DNA of 64,000 nt from Nyssa sinensis. Taxonomy: Eukaryota; Streptophyta; Magnoliopsida; Cornales; Nyssaceae. The stretch lies in assembly GCA_008638375.1 (NCBI GenBank), contig CM018052.1:3844501-3908500 (forward strand), in the 5' to 3' direction. This document shows, piece after piece, positions 22,984-35,575 of the stretch; position 1 is the stretch's first letter; every line of letters begins with the position of its first letter. The notes below the pieces were generated by a model. It searched no databases, was not told where the DNA came from, and worked only from the letters and a program-made list of their open reading frames with translations. The position numbers and the translations under genes were made by a program.

Positions 22984-24404
22984 CCTACACCTTTGTGCAT
23001 TTATATACAACTCAATTGTATATATCTCTAAATTAACCAAGCTGCCAGCCAAACTGACCAATGGCAACCCATGCAAACCCCACATGATTGACTGAATCAC
23101 CCCTACATCAGCCCACCTCAGCTCACATGACTCTCTGATTTTCAATCACCTCAACCCTGCACATACATATAGAGATATATATGTATAAGTGTATAGATAT
23201 TATACATAATATTGTGATTCATTTTGGTCACAAATAGGTTCTGTGTATAAACCAGAATAGAGGAAGTGAGGCCTTACGTGCGAGTGAGACTGATTGGTTA
23301 GAGGGAGAGGGCTGCATGTGTGTCCATGGCTTGGGGGTATGCAAGCTTGTGCTTGCCTACGGTATCCATGGAATGAAATGCACAAGGGAAGGAAAGGAAC
23401 TGAAGATGCACGACTGACTGAGGCACACCTAGAGTGCCAAAAATCAGGAACCGAGCCATGGAGGAAAGCAGCCACTGTCTTAAAGGTAAACACCAAAGTT
23501 TGCCAAATTTCTATTTTGATTTGTTGGTGTTGTTCCGTAAATTTTTAGACCATATAAACTGTATACATAAGCTCCTGTGAGACCTTAGAACTGTCATGAA
23601 CTAACTGGGAGGGTCGAATAGGGTAGAAAACACAAAATCGTGTATCAACCTCCATTAATGGACCATGGAAATTGGGTCTGATTCGACCTCACAAAAGCTG
23701 AGTTTTGATGGTCTAGAACTGATCTAGACACTGAGAGGGTTTCAAATATCATCACCCGCGACCCAAAATCACATAGGAAGGCCCTCAAAACCGAAGTTGC
23801 AGGTCTCGGGTTTGAAACCCAGACTTTGAAATGGACTTCTAAACTGAAATTTCTGAATGGGGACTTCAAACCCCAAATGCAAGGGTCACAAAGAACCAAA
23901 TCTCACAAGATTTGGTTGAGAAATGAGAGTACACGATCGAGTTGCAGTCCTCCACGATAATGGGACTGAACCGAGCCTCTGAGCTGATTCGATCCATGAA
24001 ACCGATGCCAAAGTATTGGCTTGACATCCAGGAACATTTTGGAATCAAAACCAGTTGAAAACTGTACCCAAAAATTCACGAAATTGAGAAGTTATGAAAT
24101 CGGGAATTAGGGCAAACTGAGGAAGAAGATGGTGAAGAAGACGACGAGTCGACTGGGTCGACTCGTCCAACATGCCTAAACCCACTGAACCGACTCGGAC
24201 ACGTGTCTGTCCACGAGCGTGCCACCGAATTATTGAAACTACGCCATTTTGGGTTAACTGTTTTAAATTTAAAATCGAATTTCGGCTGTTTGGCTACGGC
24301 AATAATAAATTAAAATTGGGATTAGGGGCAACTGAAACACGGATAGGGACTGAAATTGGGAATATGAGGGATATGTTATCCCGGTTTTCCTGAAATGACT
24401 GAAC

Positions 24405-24470
24405 CGGTTGGCTCAGTTGGTAAGAGGACCGGTTCAACAGTTTGAACTTAAAACCAAAGGGTCTGAACCC
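24405..24470 (+). other. Weak second tRNA-like stretch in Y
   Basis: TTGGCTCAGTTGGTAAGAGG followed 38 nt later by GGGTCTGAACCC. Looks like A and B boxes but has no counterpart in X or Z. Confidence 0.25.
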
Positions 24471-25349
24471 TAATTTTTATGTAATTACATTTTAACCCCT
24501 GAAGTTTCCTGAAATTACGATTTAACCCCTAACAGTTTTAAATATTGCACAGTGGCCCAGATTTTGGGAAAATTATACATTTAAGCCCTGTCAAATTAAT
24601 TAAATAATAAAATAATTATTTAATTATTTTATTAAATAGGTAAAATTACAATTTTACCCCTGGACATTAAATATGTCAAACGGAGTCCAAATAAATTAAA
24701 TAAATAGTGTATTTTCACTATTTCAAGCATTCTGGACTTAATGGTACAGTCCGATTTTGGAAATACAGTCCCGAAAAATACAGACCCGTAAGTGATAAAT
24801 GACCGAACTGCCCCTGATGGTACCCAGACCCAAATAAAAATATCAGATAGCCTATTTTGACTACCTCGGGCATTCTGAACTCAACGGTGACGTCCGTTTA
24901 ATGAACTGAGGTCCCAAAAAATACAGACACGTAGGTGTAAATGACTGAATTGCCCTTAATGATACCCAGGGCCGATTAAACATAACAGACAGTCCAATTT
25001 CACTATGTTGGACGCTCTGGACCCAATGGTGAGGTCCATTTTATGAACTGACGTGCTGAAAAATACGACTCATGAAATTACCAAATTACCCCTGATACCG
25101 TACGAGACCTAAACAAAGTCCGATTGGGACGAGACTGATACCGGTAGGGACCCAGACACTGGTGAGACTGTATACTTGATTAGATGACGAATCGGGGTTA
25201 GAATTACACAAAACATAAAATGACCAAAATACCCCTGAGCACTGTAAGTGCAAAGTAGAGGTCGAATAAAGGTCAAACTGATCTGATAAATTATCATAGG
25301 GATAATTATGAACACTGAAGGGCTAAATAAGACTCTGAGAAAGTCAACA

Positions 25350-25800
25350 CGTAAAACAAGAAATGATCGATGTGTCCCGACGATCTAAAGCAGATACCAA
25401 ATGAAGTCCAAGGGACTTACAAATTTATACATGAGATATATGGGACGTTCTGAGGACCATGATAGGGTCCGGGGCAAAAATGACAAAATTACCATTTTGC
25501 CCCTAAGACTAAATAAGTACCCAACTGATACCGATTAAAGTCTAAAAGACTTAAAACTTCATATATACGATATATGGGATATTCTGAGGACCATAACAGG
25601 ATCCGGGATAAGAATGGCAAAATTACCATTTTGCCCCTATGGTTAAAATGAGAACCTAACTTATACCGATTGGAGTCCAAAGGACGTAGAACTTTGTACT
25701 TAAGATATAAAGATTATTCCGAAGACCACGACAGGGTCCGAGACAAGAATGGTAAAATTACCATTTTGCCCCTAAGGTTGAATGAGTGCCTGACTGATAA
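25350..25800. repeat. 134-bp tandem repeat in LTR Y (~3 units)
   Basis: ATTACCATTTTGCCCCT recurs at 25488, 25622 and 25757. Same unit as in Z, in opposite orientation. Confidence 0.85.
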
Positions 25801-26459
25801 CAATTGAAGTCTAAATGACTTAGGATATAATCCTAATAACTGCTAAGCCTAATTAAAGAATGAAATAGCCTCGGGTGAGACCCAATGGAAGGGCGATAGG
25901 CTACTAAGCTATCTTAGGTAATCCAATAGATACCTAAGATGACGAATGAGACCTGAATGGATGAGTTCTGATCTGTCTGTGATTGATGATTATTATTCAG
26001 GATATACATGGAGATGCCTGACGTACCTGGAGGTTATCGGATTATTTATGCAAGGAAATAAGCATAAAGTTTGTGAGTAACTTCTGACACTGTTTTGATA
26101 TTGTCCCTTGATTTACTGATCTGTTTTGAATGTAATTATTTAAGTGCAATTATTTAAATGCATGCCTTTTCGTACTATATCACTTATGACATGGTTTTAG
26201 TCTTTTTAAATAATTGACTATATTCCTGATCCCTGTGCTAGCATCCCGTACTGTTTTGCCGTTTTGAACTGTTGAGATAAAATGGATATATTGAACCATT
26301 ATTTCCGGAACGATTAAATAAACGATGTGATATAGAAAAAGAACAACATTTTGTTGTATCGTACCGCTTTGTATAGTATACTGTCTGAATGCTATATTGT
26401 TTAAATGTATGTACTTAATGTACACCCTTTGTATCACATTCCACGTGATGTGCTTGTAT

Positions 26460-27080
26460 CCTTCGAATTAAGAATTTTGTTTAGTTCGGTTATGTGCTGT
26501 CCGTTAATGATATGTCTGCCTCGATTGATATGTTCCGTCCGGTTCTGACATGTTCCGTCCGTTAATGATGTTAAGTCCACCTTGATTGATATATGGTCCA
26601 ATTCCGTTGTGTACTGTTCGTTGATGATACGTCTGTCTTGATTGAAACATTGTTCAGTCCAGTTATGATTAGTTTCGACAGTGATGTGTCCCTGACTTGA
26701 TTGTTATATTGTTTCTACCCAGTTCCGTTATGTTGTGTCCTGTTTATGATTTGCCTGTGTCTTGATTAGTGTATTGTTTCTGTTTAGTTCCGTTATAATT
26801 TTATCCGTTCGCGATATGCCTTTGCTTGACTGATGTATTGTTTTCGTTCGATTCCGTTATATTCCGTCCGTTGATGACATGTCTGGCCTGATTGATAGAT
26901 GGTCTAGTTCCGTTATGTTTCCGTCCCGTTATTGGTATGCCTTGTCTTGATTGATCTTGTTCAACTCCGCTATGTTCTAGCCATTAATAATATGCCCCTG
27001 TCTTGACTGACTTATTGTTCCCACTTAGTCCCGATTGTGATTCGTTCCGTTAATGAAAAGTCTGTGTCTTGACCGATATA
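26460..27080. repeat. Degenerate ~75-bp repeat block in LTR Y
   Basis: About eight loose units built from TTCCGT..TTAATGAT..GTCTTGATTGAT..ATTGTT. Equivalent to the AGAAC-rich blocks of Z (30895-31330) and W (36215-36310) in the other orientation. Confidence 0.6.
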
Positions 27081-29519
27081 TTAGCAATAGTTATTGTTTT
27101 GACCGATTGGTTATGTCATGTTTCGATCCGTTTGTATTATTTGTTCGATTCTGTTTTATTGTACTAGACTGCTTATGAAATGGATTTATAAAAATAGTTA
27201 TTTTTGAAATGACTAAATTATCCATGTGCCTTGGAAGCACAAAATTAGATTTGAAACCCATGATAGGGAATCTGTGTTGCTCACTGCGCTTATTTAAGCT
27301 CACCCCATTATTCTGACATTTTTCAGGAATTACCTCCATTGGATTAGAAGGTACTATGACATGACGTGAATAGGCCAAGTGGCATCGCAAGTAAGGATCT
27401 GACGGCACTGAATTGTAGAGACTGGTTTATTGTGGATTGAACCTGGTTATTCCGGTGAGTGGTATGTTATGACTGACCTGACTGATATGTACTAGATAGA
27501 CATGGCTCATGGAACTAATGGTACTCTAGAGATATTAGATCTGCTCTGTTGTTATATGCTTGATTTTAGATATGCTTTGAAATTAGAATTGTTGACTGAC
27601 TGGATTTAGTCTTGCTCTGTGATACATATACTTATGATGGATAAGTGAGTTGCATTCCCGTGACACAAAGAAAAAGTTTTAAATTCTGCTGCATCTGACC
27701 CTACAGTTGGAGTGCAATTCGTCGGAAAGTTCAAAATTTGCCTTTGGTTGGTCGCGTCGCGACCGACTGGCAGTCACGTCCTCGACATCCGCGTAGGGTG
27801 AGGTCTGGGATGTGACACAATGAAACCTGATTTTTGGAATAGGGGTTGAATCCCCATATCATGAGGATCACACAGAACCAAACACCATTCAAAATGGTGA
27901 AGAAACAAGGATTGACTAGGGGATTGCAGGTTCGGTTATCAAATTTTCAACTGAACAGATGAGCTCGTTTCAATCTCTAAAACCAATGCAAAACTCTTTC
28001 ATGATACCTTAGAAACAATTTGAAGTGAAAACAGTAGGGATTGGGCGAGTGAGATTGCACCAATTGAAGCTTTCAAGCTTCGAAAATTAGGGCAACAGTA
28101 GGGGTCGAACGAGGAAGGTGACAGTGAGTCAACTCGGTTTTGAAAACCAGGTTGAGTCGACTCGGACATGTGGCAGCATCTGGGCCTGCCACCGAATAAA
28201 TGGAACGACGACGTTTTGCTAAGTTTTAAATTTAAAACCTCAGGGCTGACGTCATTATGACGTCAGCATCACGCATTGAACCGTGTAGACTGGACCGGTT
28301 CACTTAAATTTGAACTGAACCAATCGGTTCAGACCGAAATTTAGTGAATTTCTATTTTGACCCCCAACAGTTTCATGAAATTCAATTCTAGCCCATAGTT
28401 TAAGAAAATTATTTCACATATACCCCTGAAAAATAATTTAATAAATAAATAAATAAAGAAAATTCCAAAAATGCCCTAGACCATAAATAAAGCAAACGAA
28501 GTCCAAATAAAGTAAACGAATAGTGTATTTTAACTATTTTGGACGTTCTGAACCCAACGGTGGGATCCGTTTCATGAGATGGGATCCCAAAAATTAAGAC
28601 ACGTTAAAGTGTAAATTATCAAATTGCCTCTAATATGTCGATGTCTAAATAAGACAAGTTATTAGTGTATTCTTATTATCTTGGGCCTTCTGAGATCAAC
28701 AGTGGGATCCGATTCATGAGACGGGACTCCAAAAAAAAAAATGACACGTGAAATGACCAAAATACCCCTAAGGTACCCGAAGCCAAATAAAAAGTCAAGA
28801 GGGTCTAAATTGACTTTTTTCGACGTTCCGGACTTAATGGAAGCGTCCGTTTGACCAAAAGAGATATGTAAAGTAAAAAGACATAAAATTTAATGAATAG
28901 CATAAGTCAAGTGACAGTAAATTAAAACGCTGTCGATGTACCAACCTGAATAGTACGGTACATATTTTGAGATGGATTACGAAAAGACCCGATACGTAAA
29001 TATGTGAAGTAATGAACAAGAGTCTTAGGATTTAATGAAGCTACCAGAAGAGTATACCTTGAAAATACCACCCCTAAGATTTAGGTTCGGATTAAATACG
29101 ACCTAGGCATAAGTTAAGAAGTATCAGTAGGAGATATTGAAAGGATGAATATGATGTTGACGGATTGTTTATGAATTTTTTCTTAGGAACTTCAAAGGAA
29201 GTAGAAAAGGGCAGTACTAGCACTACGGACTGAGGTGAGTAATCTTGCATTTGAAGTGGAGATTTAATTCCACAGATTTGAAAATGTTTTAAATTTCAAA
29301 ATATCTAAAGCATTGAGTGTTAAATATTTCATGATTCCTGTTTTAAAATATTCCGTTCTTATAAATCCTGTTATGACATGCTGAATGATTGATTTCTATT
29401 ACATTCTATTTAATTATTCCAAGTATTTGAAGATCCTATCATGAAATCATGAACGTCATGTTTTAAATACTCATGAAAAGTATTATGAAAAGTCACGTGA
29501 TAAATGTATTTAAATGCAA

Positions 29520-29750
29520 GATAAACTGTGCATAAGCACACAGACACATAGTCAGGATTTTGGGTTTCAAACTGTGCATAAGCACACAGACACATAGTCA
29601 GGATTTTGGGTTTCTTCGGAACTCATTTGACCTGTCATGTGTCACATAGCACATAGTCAGGATTTTAGGCTTTCTTCAGAACTCATTTGATCTGTCATGT
29701 GCGACACAACACATAGTCAGGATTTTAGGCTTCTTCGGAACTCAATTGAC
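29520..29750. repeat. Short direct repeats in LTR X
   Basis: CACATAGTCAGGATTTT occurs at 29545, 29591, 29650 and 29710, first as a 46-bp unit and then as 59-61-bp units that add TCTTCGGAACTCATTTGACC. Confidence 0.9.
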
Positions 29751-30894
29751 CTATCATATGGATGTCTGGTAGCAGGATCTGATCCCACGGGCAAAGAGAT
29801 ATCTCCACGTATACGCAAAATGGGAGTCTGGTTCAAAACAGATTCCACTAATGAAAGTGAAAAGATGACAATTGACTTTGAAAGTGGAAGCAAGTTTTAC
29901 CCCCATTTTTCACTGTGCATGTTTATATGTTTTGAAATGCATATGCTCTATTTAAAGAAATGTATGTTTAGCTTGAATACTTTAAATGTTTCAAAGCTAT
30001 CTTTATGAAAAGTGCATGTACTCTATGTTTAAAATGTACGAGCAATTGGTAGTGAGTATTTTATGAAACTCTCATGTACGAAACCTCTGCCAATTGAAAA
30101 CCCATGACAAATGCTAGAATTACTCATTGGGCTTCTCGAAGCTCACCCCATTCCCTAACATTTTTCAGGTACTAATGATGATGAATGGGAGCCTTGCTCC
30201 ATTTAGGGATGACGACTAGTGGCTTTAATATGATCAAGGACTTTTGGGAAGTACTAAGGACCCGTAGATGGTCGAATTTTGAAGTGTAATAGATTTTGAA
30301 CAACATGTACTTAAGCCCTCGAGGCATTCGAATATGTACTATGTATAACACTTTAAGTTTTTAGTATGCTCTGGTTTTATAATTATGTGTACTGCTATGA
30401 AGAGCGGCAGTACCGGATGGATGTGCGAAAGTATTTTAAGAAAAAAAAAAGTTTTTCACGCTTCCGCAACCATAGGTCGCACATCTATTCGATACCGCTG
30501 CTTATGTGAGCCTTACCCTAAGGCCCTCGGGCTAAAGGGTGGCGGTCCCGGCACGAGATCCGCACAGGGCGGGTTTCGGGTCGTGACAATGGCCCTCACC
30601 TGAATAACTAGATTAAATCCTAGAGAATCCAAGTCTCCACAAATCAGTGCCATCAAGTCCTTTACTTGGAATGCCACTCGGCCTATCCACGTCATATCAT
30701 AGTGCCTTCTAATCCAATGGAGATAAATCCTGAAAAATGTTAGGATAATGGGGTGAGCTTAAATAAGCCCAGTGAGTAACAGAGGTTCCCTATCATGGGT
30801 TTCAAAACCAGTTCTTGCTTATAAAGCACATAGATAGTTCAATCATTTCAAAAATATCAGTTTTATAAATCCACTTTAAATGCAGTTTAAGCAG

Positions 30895-31330
30895 AATAAA
30901 ACAGAACCGAACTAAATAGAACAAATAGATCAGAACAGAACAGAACAGATCATAACAAGCATAACCATACAGAACAGAACATAACATATCAGAACGGAGC
31001 AGAACAGAACAGGACAGAACATAACAAATCAAAACAAAACACAGCAAATCATAACACAACAATACATGATGTCAATATATCAACAAGAGTATAGGCAATT
31101 AAATCAAATAATAGAACAGATCAGTATTGAGTAGAACAAATCAAAGCATAACAAACAAGATGTCGATTAGGCACATTATCAAGCCTACTTATGCAATACC
31201 GCTCATAACTGCAATGGTACCAAGAGTAAGACACAACATAACATAACAAAACAAAACTAGGACAGACCATACAACGGAACAAGACAGACCCGAACGGAAC
31301 AATAGAGCAGGACTAAACAAGATCATGCCA
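30895..31330. repeat. AGAAC-rich simple repeat in LTR Z
   Basis: Many AGAAC/ATAAC pentamers (AGAACAGAACAGAACAG and variants). Confidence 0.8.
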
Positions 31331-31763
31331 CGTGTAATGCAGTACAAAAGGGTATGCTTTTAAATATACGCATTTAAACAATATAGCATATAAAACGGTA
31401 CAGTGCATCAAAATACAGTATCTAGACAGTGTAACTTATACACCAAGTCAGAAGTTCCAAGTTACTCACAAACTGTTCGCTTATCTCCTTGTACAAATAA
31501 TCTGATAACCTCTAAATCTGTCAGGTACCTTCATACATATCCTGAATAATCATCATCAATCACAGACAGATCAGAATTCATCCATTCAGGTCTTATTCAT
31601 CATCTTAGGTCTATCGGATTACCTAAGATAGCCTAGTAGCCTATTACCCCTTTCATTAGGTTTCATCCGAGGCTATTTCATTCTTTAATTAGGCTTAGTA
31701 GTCATCAGGATTATAATCTAAGTCATTTAGACTTCAATCGTTATCGGTTAAGTACTTATTTAA

Positions 31764-32565
31764 CCTTAGGGGCAAAATGGTAATTTCTCCATTCTTGTCC
31801 CGGACCCTGTCGTGGTCCTCAGAATAGTCCATATATCTTAAATATAAAGTTCTAGATCTTTTGGACTTAAATCATTATCAGTTAAGTACTTATTTAACCT
31901 TAGGGGCAAAATGGTAATTTTTCATTCTTGCCCCGGACCCTATCGTGGTCCTCAGAATGTTTTATATATCTTATATATGAAGCTCTAAGTCTCTTGGACT
32001 TAAATCGTTATCAGTTAAGTACTTATTTAACCTTAGGGGCAAAATGGTAATTTGTCATTCTTGCCCCAGACCCTATCGTGGTCCTCAGAATGTTTTATAT
32101 ATCTTATATATGAAGCTCTAAGTCTCTTGGACTTAAATCGTTATCAGTTAAGTACTTATTTAACCTTAGGGGCAAAATGGTAATTTCACCATTCTTGTCC
32201 CGGACCCTACCGTGGTACTCAGAATAGTCTGCATATCTTATATATAAGGTTCTAAGTCTTTCAGACTCAAATTGTTATCAGTTAAGTACTTATTTAACCT
32301 TAGGGGCAAAATGGTAATTTCACCATTCTTGTCCCGGACCCGGTTGTGGTCTTCAGAATAGTCCACATATCTTAAATATTAAGTTCTAAGCCTGTTGGAC
32401 TTAAACCATTATTAGTTAAGTACTTATTTAACCTTAGGGGCAAAATGGTGATTTTGTCATTCTTGCCCGAACCTTATCATGGTCCTTACAATGTCCCATA
32501 TATCTTATACATAATTTCTTAAGTCTTTCAGACTTCATTTGATATCTGCTTTCGATCATCGGGAC
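31764..32565. repeat. 134-bp tandem repeat in LTR Z (~6 units)
   Basis: CCTTAGGGGCAAAATGGTAA recurs (allowing single substitutions) at 31764, 31898, 32031, 32164, 32298 and 32432, period 133-134 bp. Y holds only about three. Confidence 0.92.
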
Positions 32566-34940
32566 ACATCAGTCATTTCTTATTTTATACGTTGGTTGGT
32601 CCAGAATCTTATTTAGCCCTTCAATTTCTCTAATTATGCTTATGATAATTTATCAGATCAGATTGACCTTAACTCGGCCCTTACTTTGCACTTACCATGC
32701 TCAGAGGTATTTTGGTCATTTAACGTTTCATGAAATTCTGACCCTGATTCATCATTTAATCATGTGTACAGTTTCACGAGTGTCTGGGCTTTTATCGGTA
32801 TTAATTTCATCCCAATCGAACTTCATTTAGGCTTCATATAGCATCAGGGCATTTTCGTAATTTCACATATTGTATGGCTAAACTTTCGGGACCTCAGTTC
32901 ATAAAATGGACCTCGTCATTAGGTCCAGAGCGTCCGACATAGTTAAATTGGGCTATCTTTTATGTTTAATTGGCCATGGGTATCATTAGGGGCAATTCAG
33001 TCATTTACCAATTGCGTGTCTGTATTTTTCGGAACTTGGTTTCACAAATCGGACTCCACCATTGAGTCCAGAATGCCCGACATAATCAAAATGGACTATC
33101 TTTTATTTTTATTTGGCCCTAGGTATCATCAAGGATAGTACAGTCATTTACCATTTATGTGTCTGTATTTTTTGGGACTTAATTTTCCAAATCGGACTCC
33201 ACCATTGAGTCCGGAATGCCCGAAATAGTGAAAATACACTATTTACTTATTTTATTTGGACTCCGTTTGACGTATTTAATGTTCAAGGGTAAAATAGTAA
33301 TTTTACCTAAGTAATAAAATAATTAAAATAATTATTTTATTATTTCATTATTTTTCCTGGGGTGTATATGCATATTTTCTTTAAAATCTGGGCCAGTGTA
33401 TAATTTCACAAAACAGTTGGGGTCAAAACTAATTTCAGAAACATTTGGGGTTCAAAACAGAATTTCATAAAAATAAAGGTTCTGAACCATCCGGTTCTAG
33501 GGTTTAGCCATTTGAACCGATCCAAAAACCCTAAACCATCCGGTTCACTTTCCTTAAGAAAACCGGAATACAATATCCCTTCTATTCCCAATTGGCCGCC
33601 TTATCCGTGTTTAGGTTAGCCTTAAAACCTGATTTCAATTTCATACACCTGTAACCAAACAGGCCCATTTTAGGTTTTAAATTAAAACATCCAAACCCAA
33701 AATGGTGTCGTCTTACTTAACCATTTATGAGAGGATTCGGGTCCCGACCCAAACCTAAAACTGACCCGAACCGACCCAGAACTGTTCATCGTCTTCCTTC
33801 TTCTCCCCCCAGTTTTGCCCTAATTCCAGTTTTCATGTTTCTCAATTTCATGGAGTTTCAGGTACGGATTTCTACTGCTTTTGGTTCCAAAACATTTCTG
33901 GAAGTTAAGCCATCATCTTGGCATTCGTTTTAAGCCTCGAATCTAGCTCATACGTTCGGTTCGAATGGAGATAACCAAACCTGCAACTCGGTTGTAAATC
34001 CTCAATGCATCACCAAAACTCGCATGGCTTGGCTTAAAATGATCCATGCATCATGGGGTTCAAGTTCCCATTACCAGAATTAGGTTTAGAGCAAGGTTCG
34101 TGCGGTTGGGTTTCATGGTCGAAGCCTGCAACCCAGGTTTTGAAGCTCATTTTTGGGCCATTTGGTCTCGTTATTGTTGCGTTGTAAACCACATGGCATC
34201 TAGTTCTAACCCCTACCCTTCAATCAGAGTTTAGCCATAGTCGATTCAGACCCAATTCAGGCAAGGTCCTCTAATGGCAGTTGCTTACGGTTTTGGGTTT
34301 TTCAAGCCTATTCGACCCACCCAGTTATTTTATAATAACCCCTTGTTGCTAGAATATGTCATGCATGCAATTAATGAGCTTAAATGACACCAAACAGTAC
34401 CAAAATTTCAACAAGGAAACCAAATAGTTTGAGGCTATACCTCTTGAAACAATGAGCTTCCTTCCCTATCCATGGCTCAATTCTGATTTTTGGTTATTGC
34501 TGGGTTAGTTCCAGTTGTGCCTCTCAGTCCTTCCTCCTTCATGGTGCACCTCCATGTGGACCACTATTACACATATAATGCACACACAAGCAAGGCCTCA
34601 CACACTCACATGGCCATGGCTCTCACTTTCTCTCTATCTCTCACAGTTTAAGTGCAAAATATACAAGCAGTTTTCTGATTTCTCTCAGCCCCTAAACAAC
34701 ATGCAAGTATATATGTGTACATATCCACATGTACTTATTTTATATTTTTAATTGTTGCATGTATTCCCATTGGTGGGGGTGTGTTCAAGTGCTGAAATAG
34801 GGTGATGATAGGCTAGGGTGCATAGGCTGAGGTAGTGGTGAGGTGTTGCATGCACGGCCATTGGCCAGTTTGGGAGGTGGCCTAGGATAATTCAGAGTTA
34901 TATACAATTTTGTTGTATATATAGGCACAAAGATGTTGGC

Positions 34941-35029
34941 AGCCAACTTGGTAACTTTTTGGGTGCCATGTGCTTGCTCATTTAGGTCAAGGGTTCAAGT
35001 CCCCATGGCCTCACCTTTCTGGCCATTTT
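34941..35029 (+). other. tRNA-like module Z
   Basis: A box AGCCAACTTGGTAAC (34941-34955), B box GGGTTCAAGTCCC (34991-35003), TTTT (35026-35029). Upstream on that strand TATATATAGGCACAAAG. The B box is 427 bp from the LTR start. Antisense to LTR Z. Confidence 0.65.
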
Positions 35030-35560
35030 CCACATTTTAGGCTTAGGCCCTGTTTGGCTGCGCAGAATTTTGTTTTAGCTATTTCCTCCGTAATTTCTTT
35101 TCTATTTCTCCTTTTTCATCGCGGTTTCTTTCGAGGGTTCCGTATCTCAGTTAGCTTCAATGTCAAGGGCCCCGCGTCGGTTATTATTTACTTGGGATTT
35201 CCGTAGTTAGCAAATTCGAGTTCCGTCAGTGTTAAAACGACATAATTTCACCTAATTAATTGATAATTAGGTTCAGGTATTACACCCTCTTCTCCAAACA
35301 TGTTTAATCATTTTGTTGGTCTATCGTGACCGTCATGAGACTATGATTAATTTCCTTAATCATTCCTTAAATTGGTTCTAATTAATAATTAGCAGATTAA
35401 TTATTAATTAAGCAAGGTCGGGGTGTTACAGTGGTCCTTAATCCATGACTAAATGCTCTGATGTGAACAATGGTTTTTGAACCATTTCACAACTTATTGT
35501 CCTAAAGTTACCATCTTTGGTAACTTGTTCTAAGCCTATAATCGATAATCTTAACCTTTA

Positions 35561-35572
35561 GCTTTGATACCA
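35561..35572 (-). other. Primer binding site of element W
   Basis: Minus-strand TGGTATCAAAGC, three bases after the LTR end; one mismatch to the tRNA-iMet type site TGGTATCAGAGC seen in V. Confidence 0.75.
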
Positions 35573-35575
35573 CTC

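Larger units (their letters stand above)
22496..27817 (+). mobile_element. Solo LTR Y (5.3 kb), inserted in X
   Basis: Starts TGTAACACCCCGATCC, ends AGGTCTGGGATGTGACA. Flanks CGATG (22491-22495) and CAATG (27818-27822) are a target duplication differing by one CpG-type transition. X resumes in register after it. Contains a 134-bp repeat block and a degenerate TTCCGT-rich block. No coding domain. Confidence 0.82.
21157..30588 (+). mobile_element. Solo LTR X (~4.1 kb own sequence), inserted in Z, hosting Y
   Basis: Starts TGTAACAACCCGACCC, ends GGGTTTCGGGTCGTGACA. Flanks ATGTC (21152-21156) and ATGGC (30589-30593) are a target duplication with one substitution. Own sequence is 21157-22495 and 27818-30588. 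TATA at 21664-21670. Confidence 0.8.
20845..35430 (-). mobile_element. Solo LTR Z (~5.15 kb own sequence), hosting X and Y
   Basis: Minus-strand start TGTAACACCCCGACC at 35430, end GAGATGTGACA at 20845. The duplication GTGGT is exact at 20840-20844 and 35431-35435. The sequence is split by X: Z left piece 20845-21156, right piece 30589-35430. The two pieces join in register with W LTR 35576-36000 (shared CAATTAAATCATG..CCTCACCTGAATA). No internal domain or second LTR was found. Confidence 0.85.

Noticed and set aside
31764..32565. CRISPR-like array
   Set aside because: Whole 134-bp units are repeated, with no constant short repeat and unique spacers; it is a eukaryotic LTR minisatellite.
19758..35029. 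Real host tRNA genes
   Set aside because: A and B boxes are present but I cannot pair an acceptor stem or a normal anticodon arm, and all lie in LTRs.
21437..35206. Similar short antisense ORFs in LTRs X (21437-21628) and Z (34970-35206), sharing LGQGFKSPWPH
   Set aside because: The likeness is explained by DNA homology and by the B-box region they cross; Y has lost the frame. Kept as part of the module finding.
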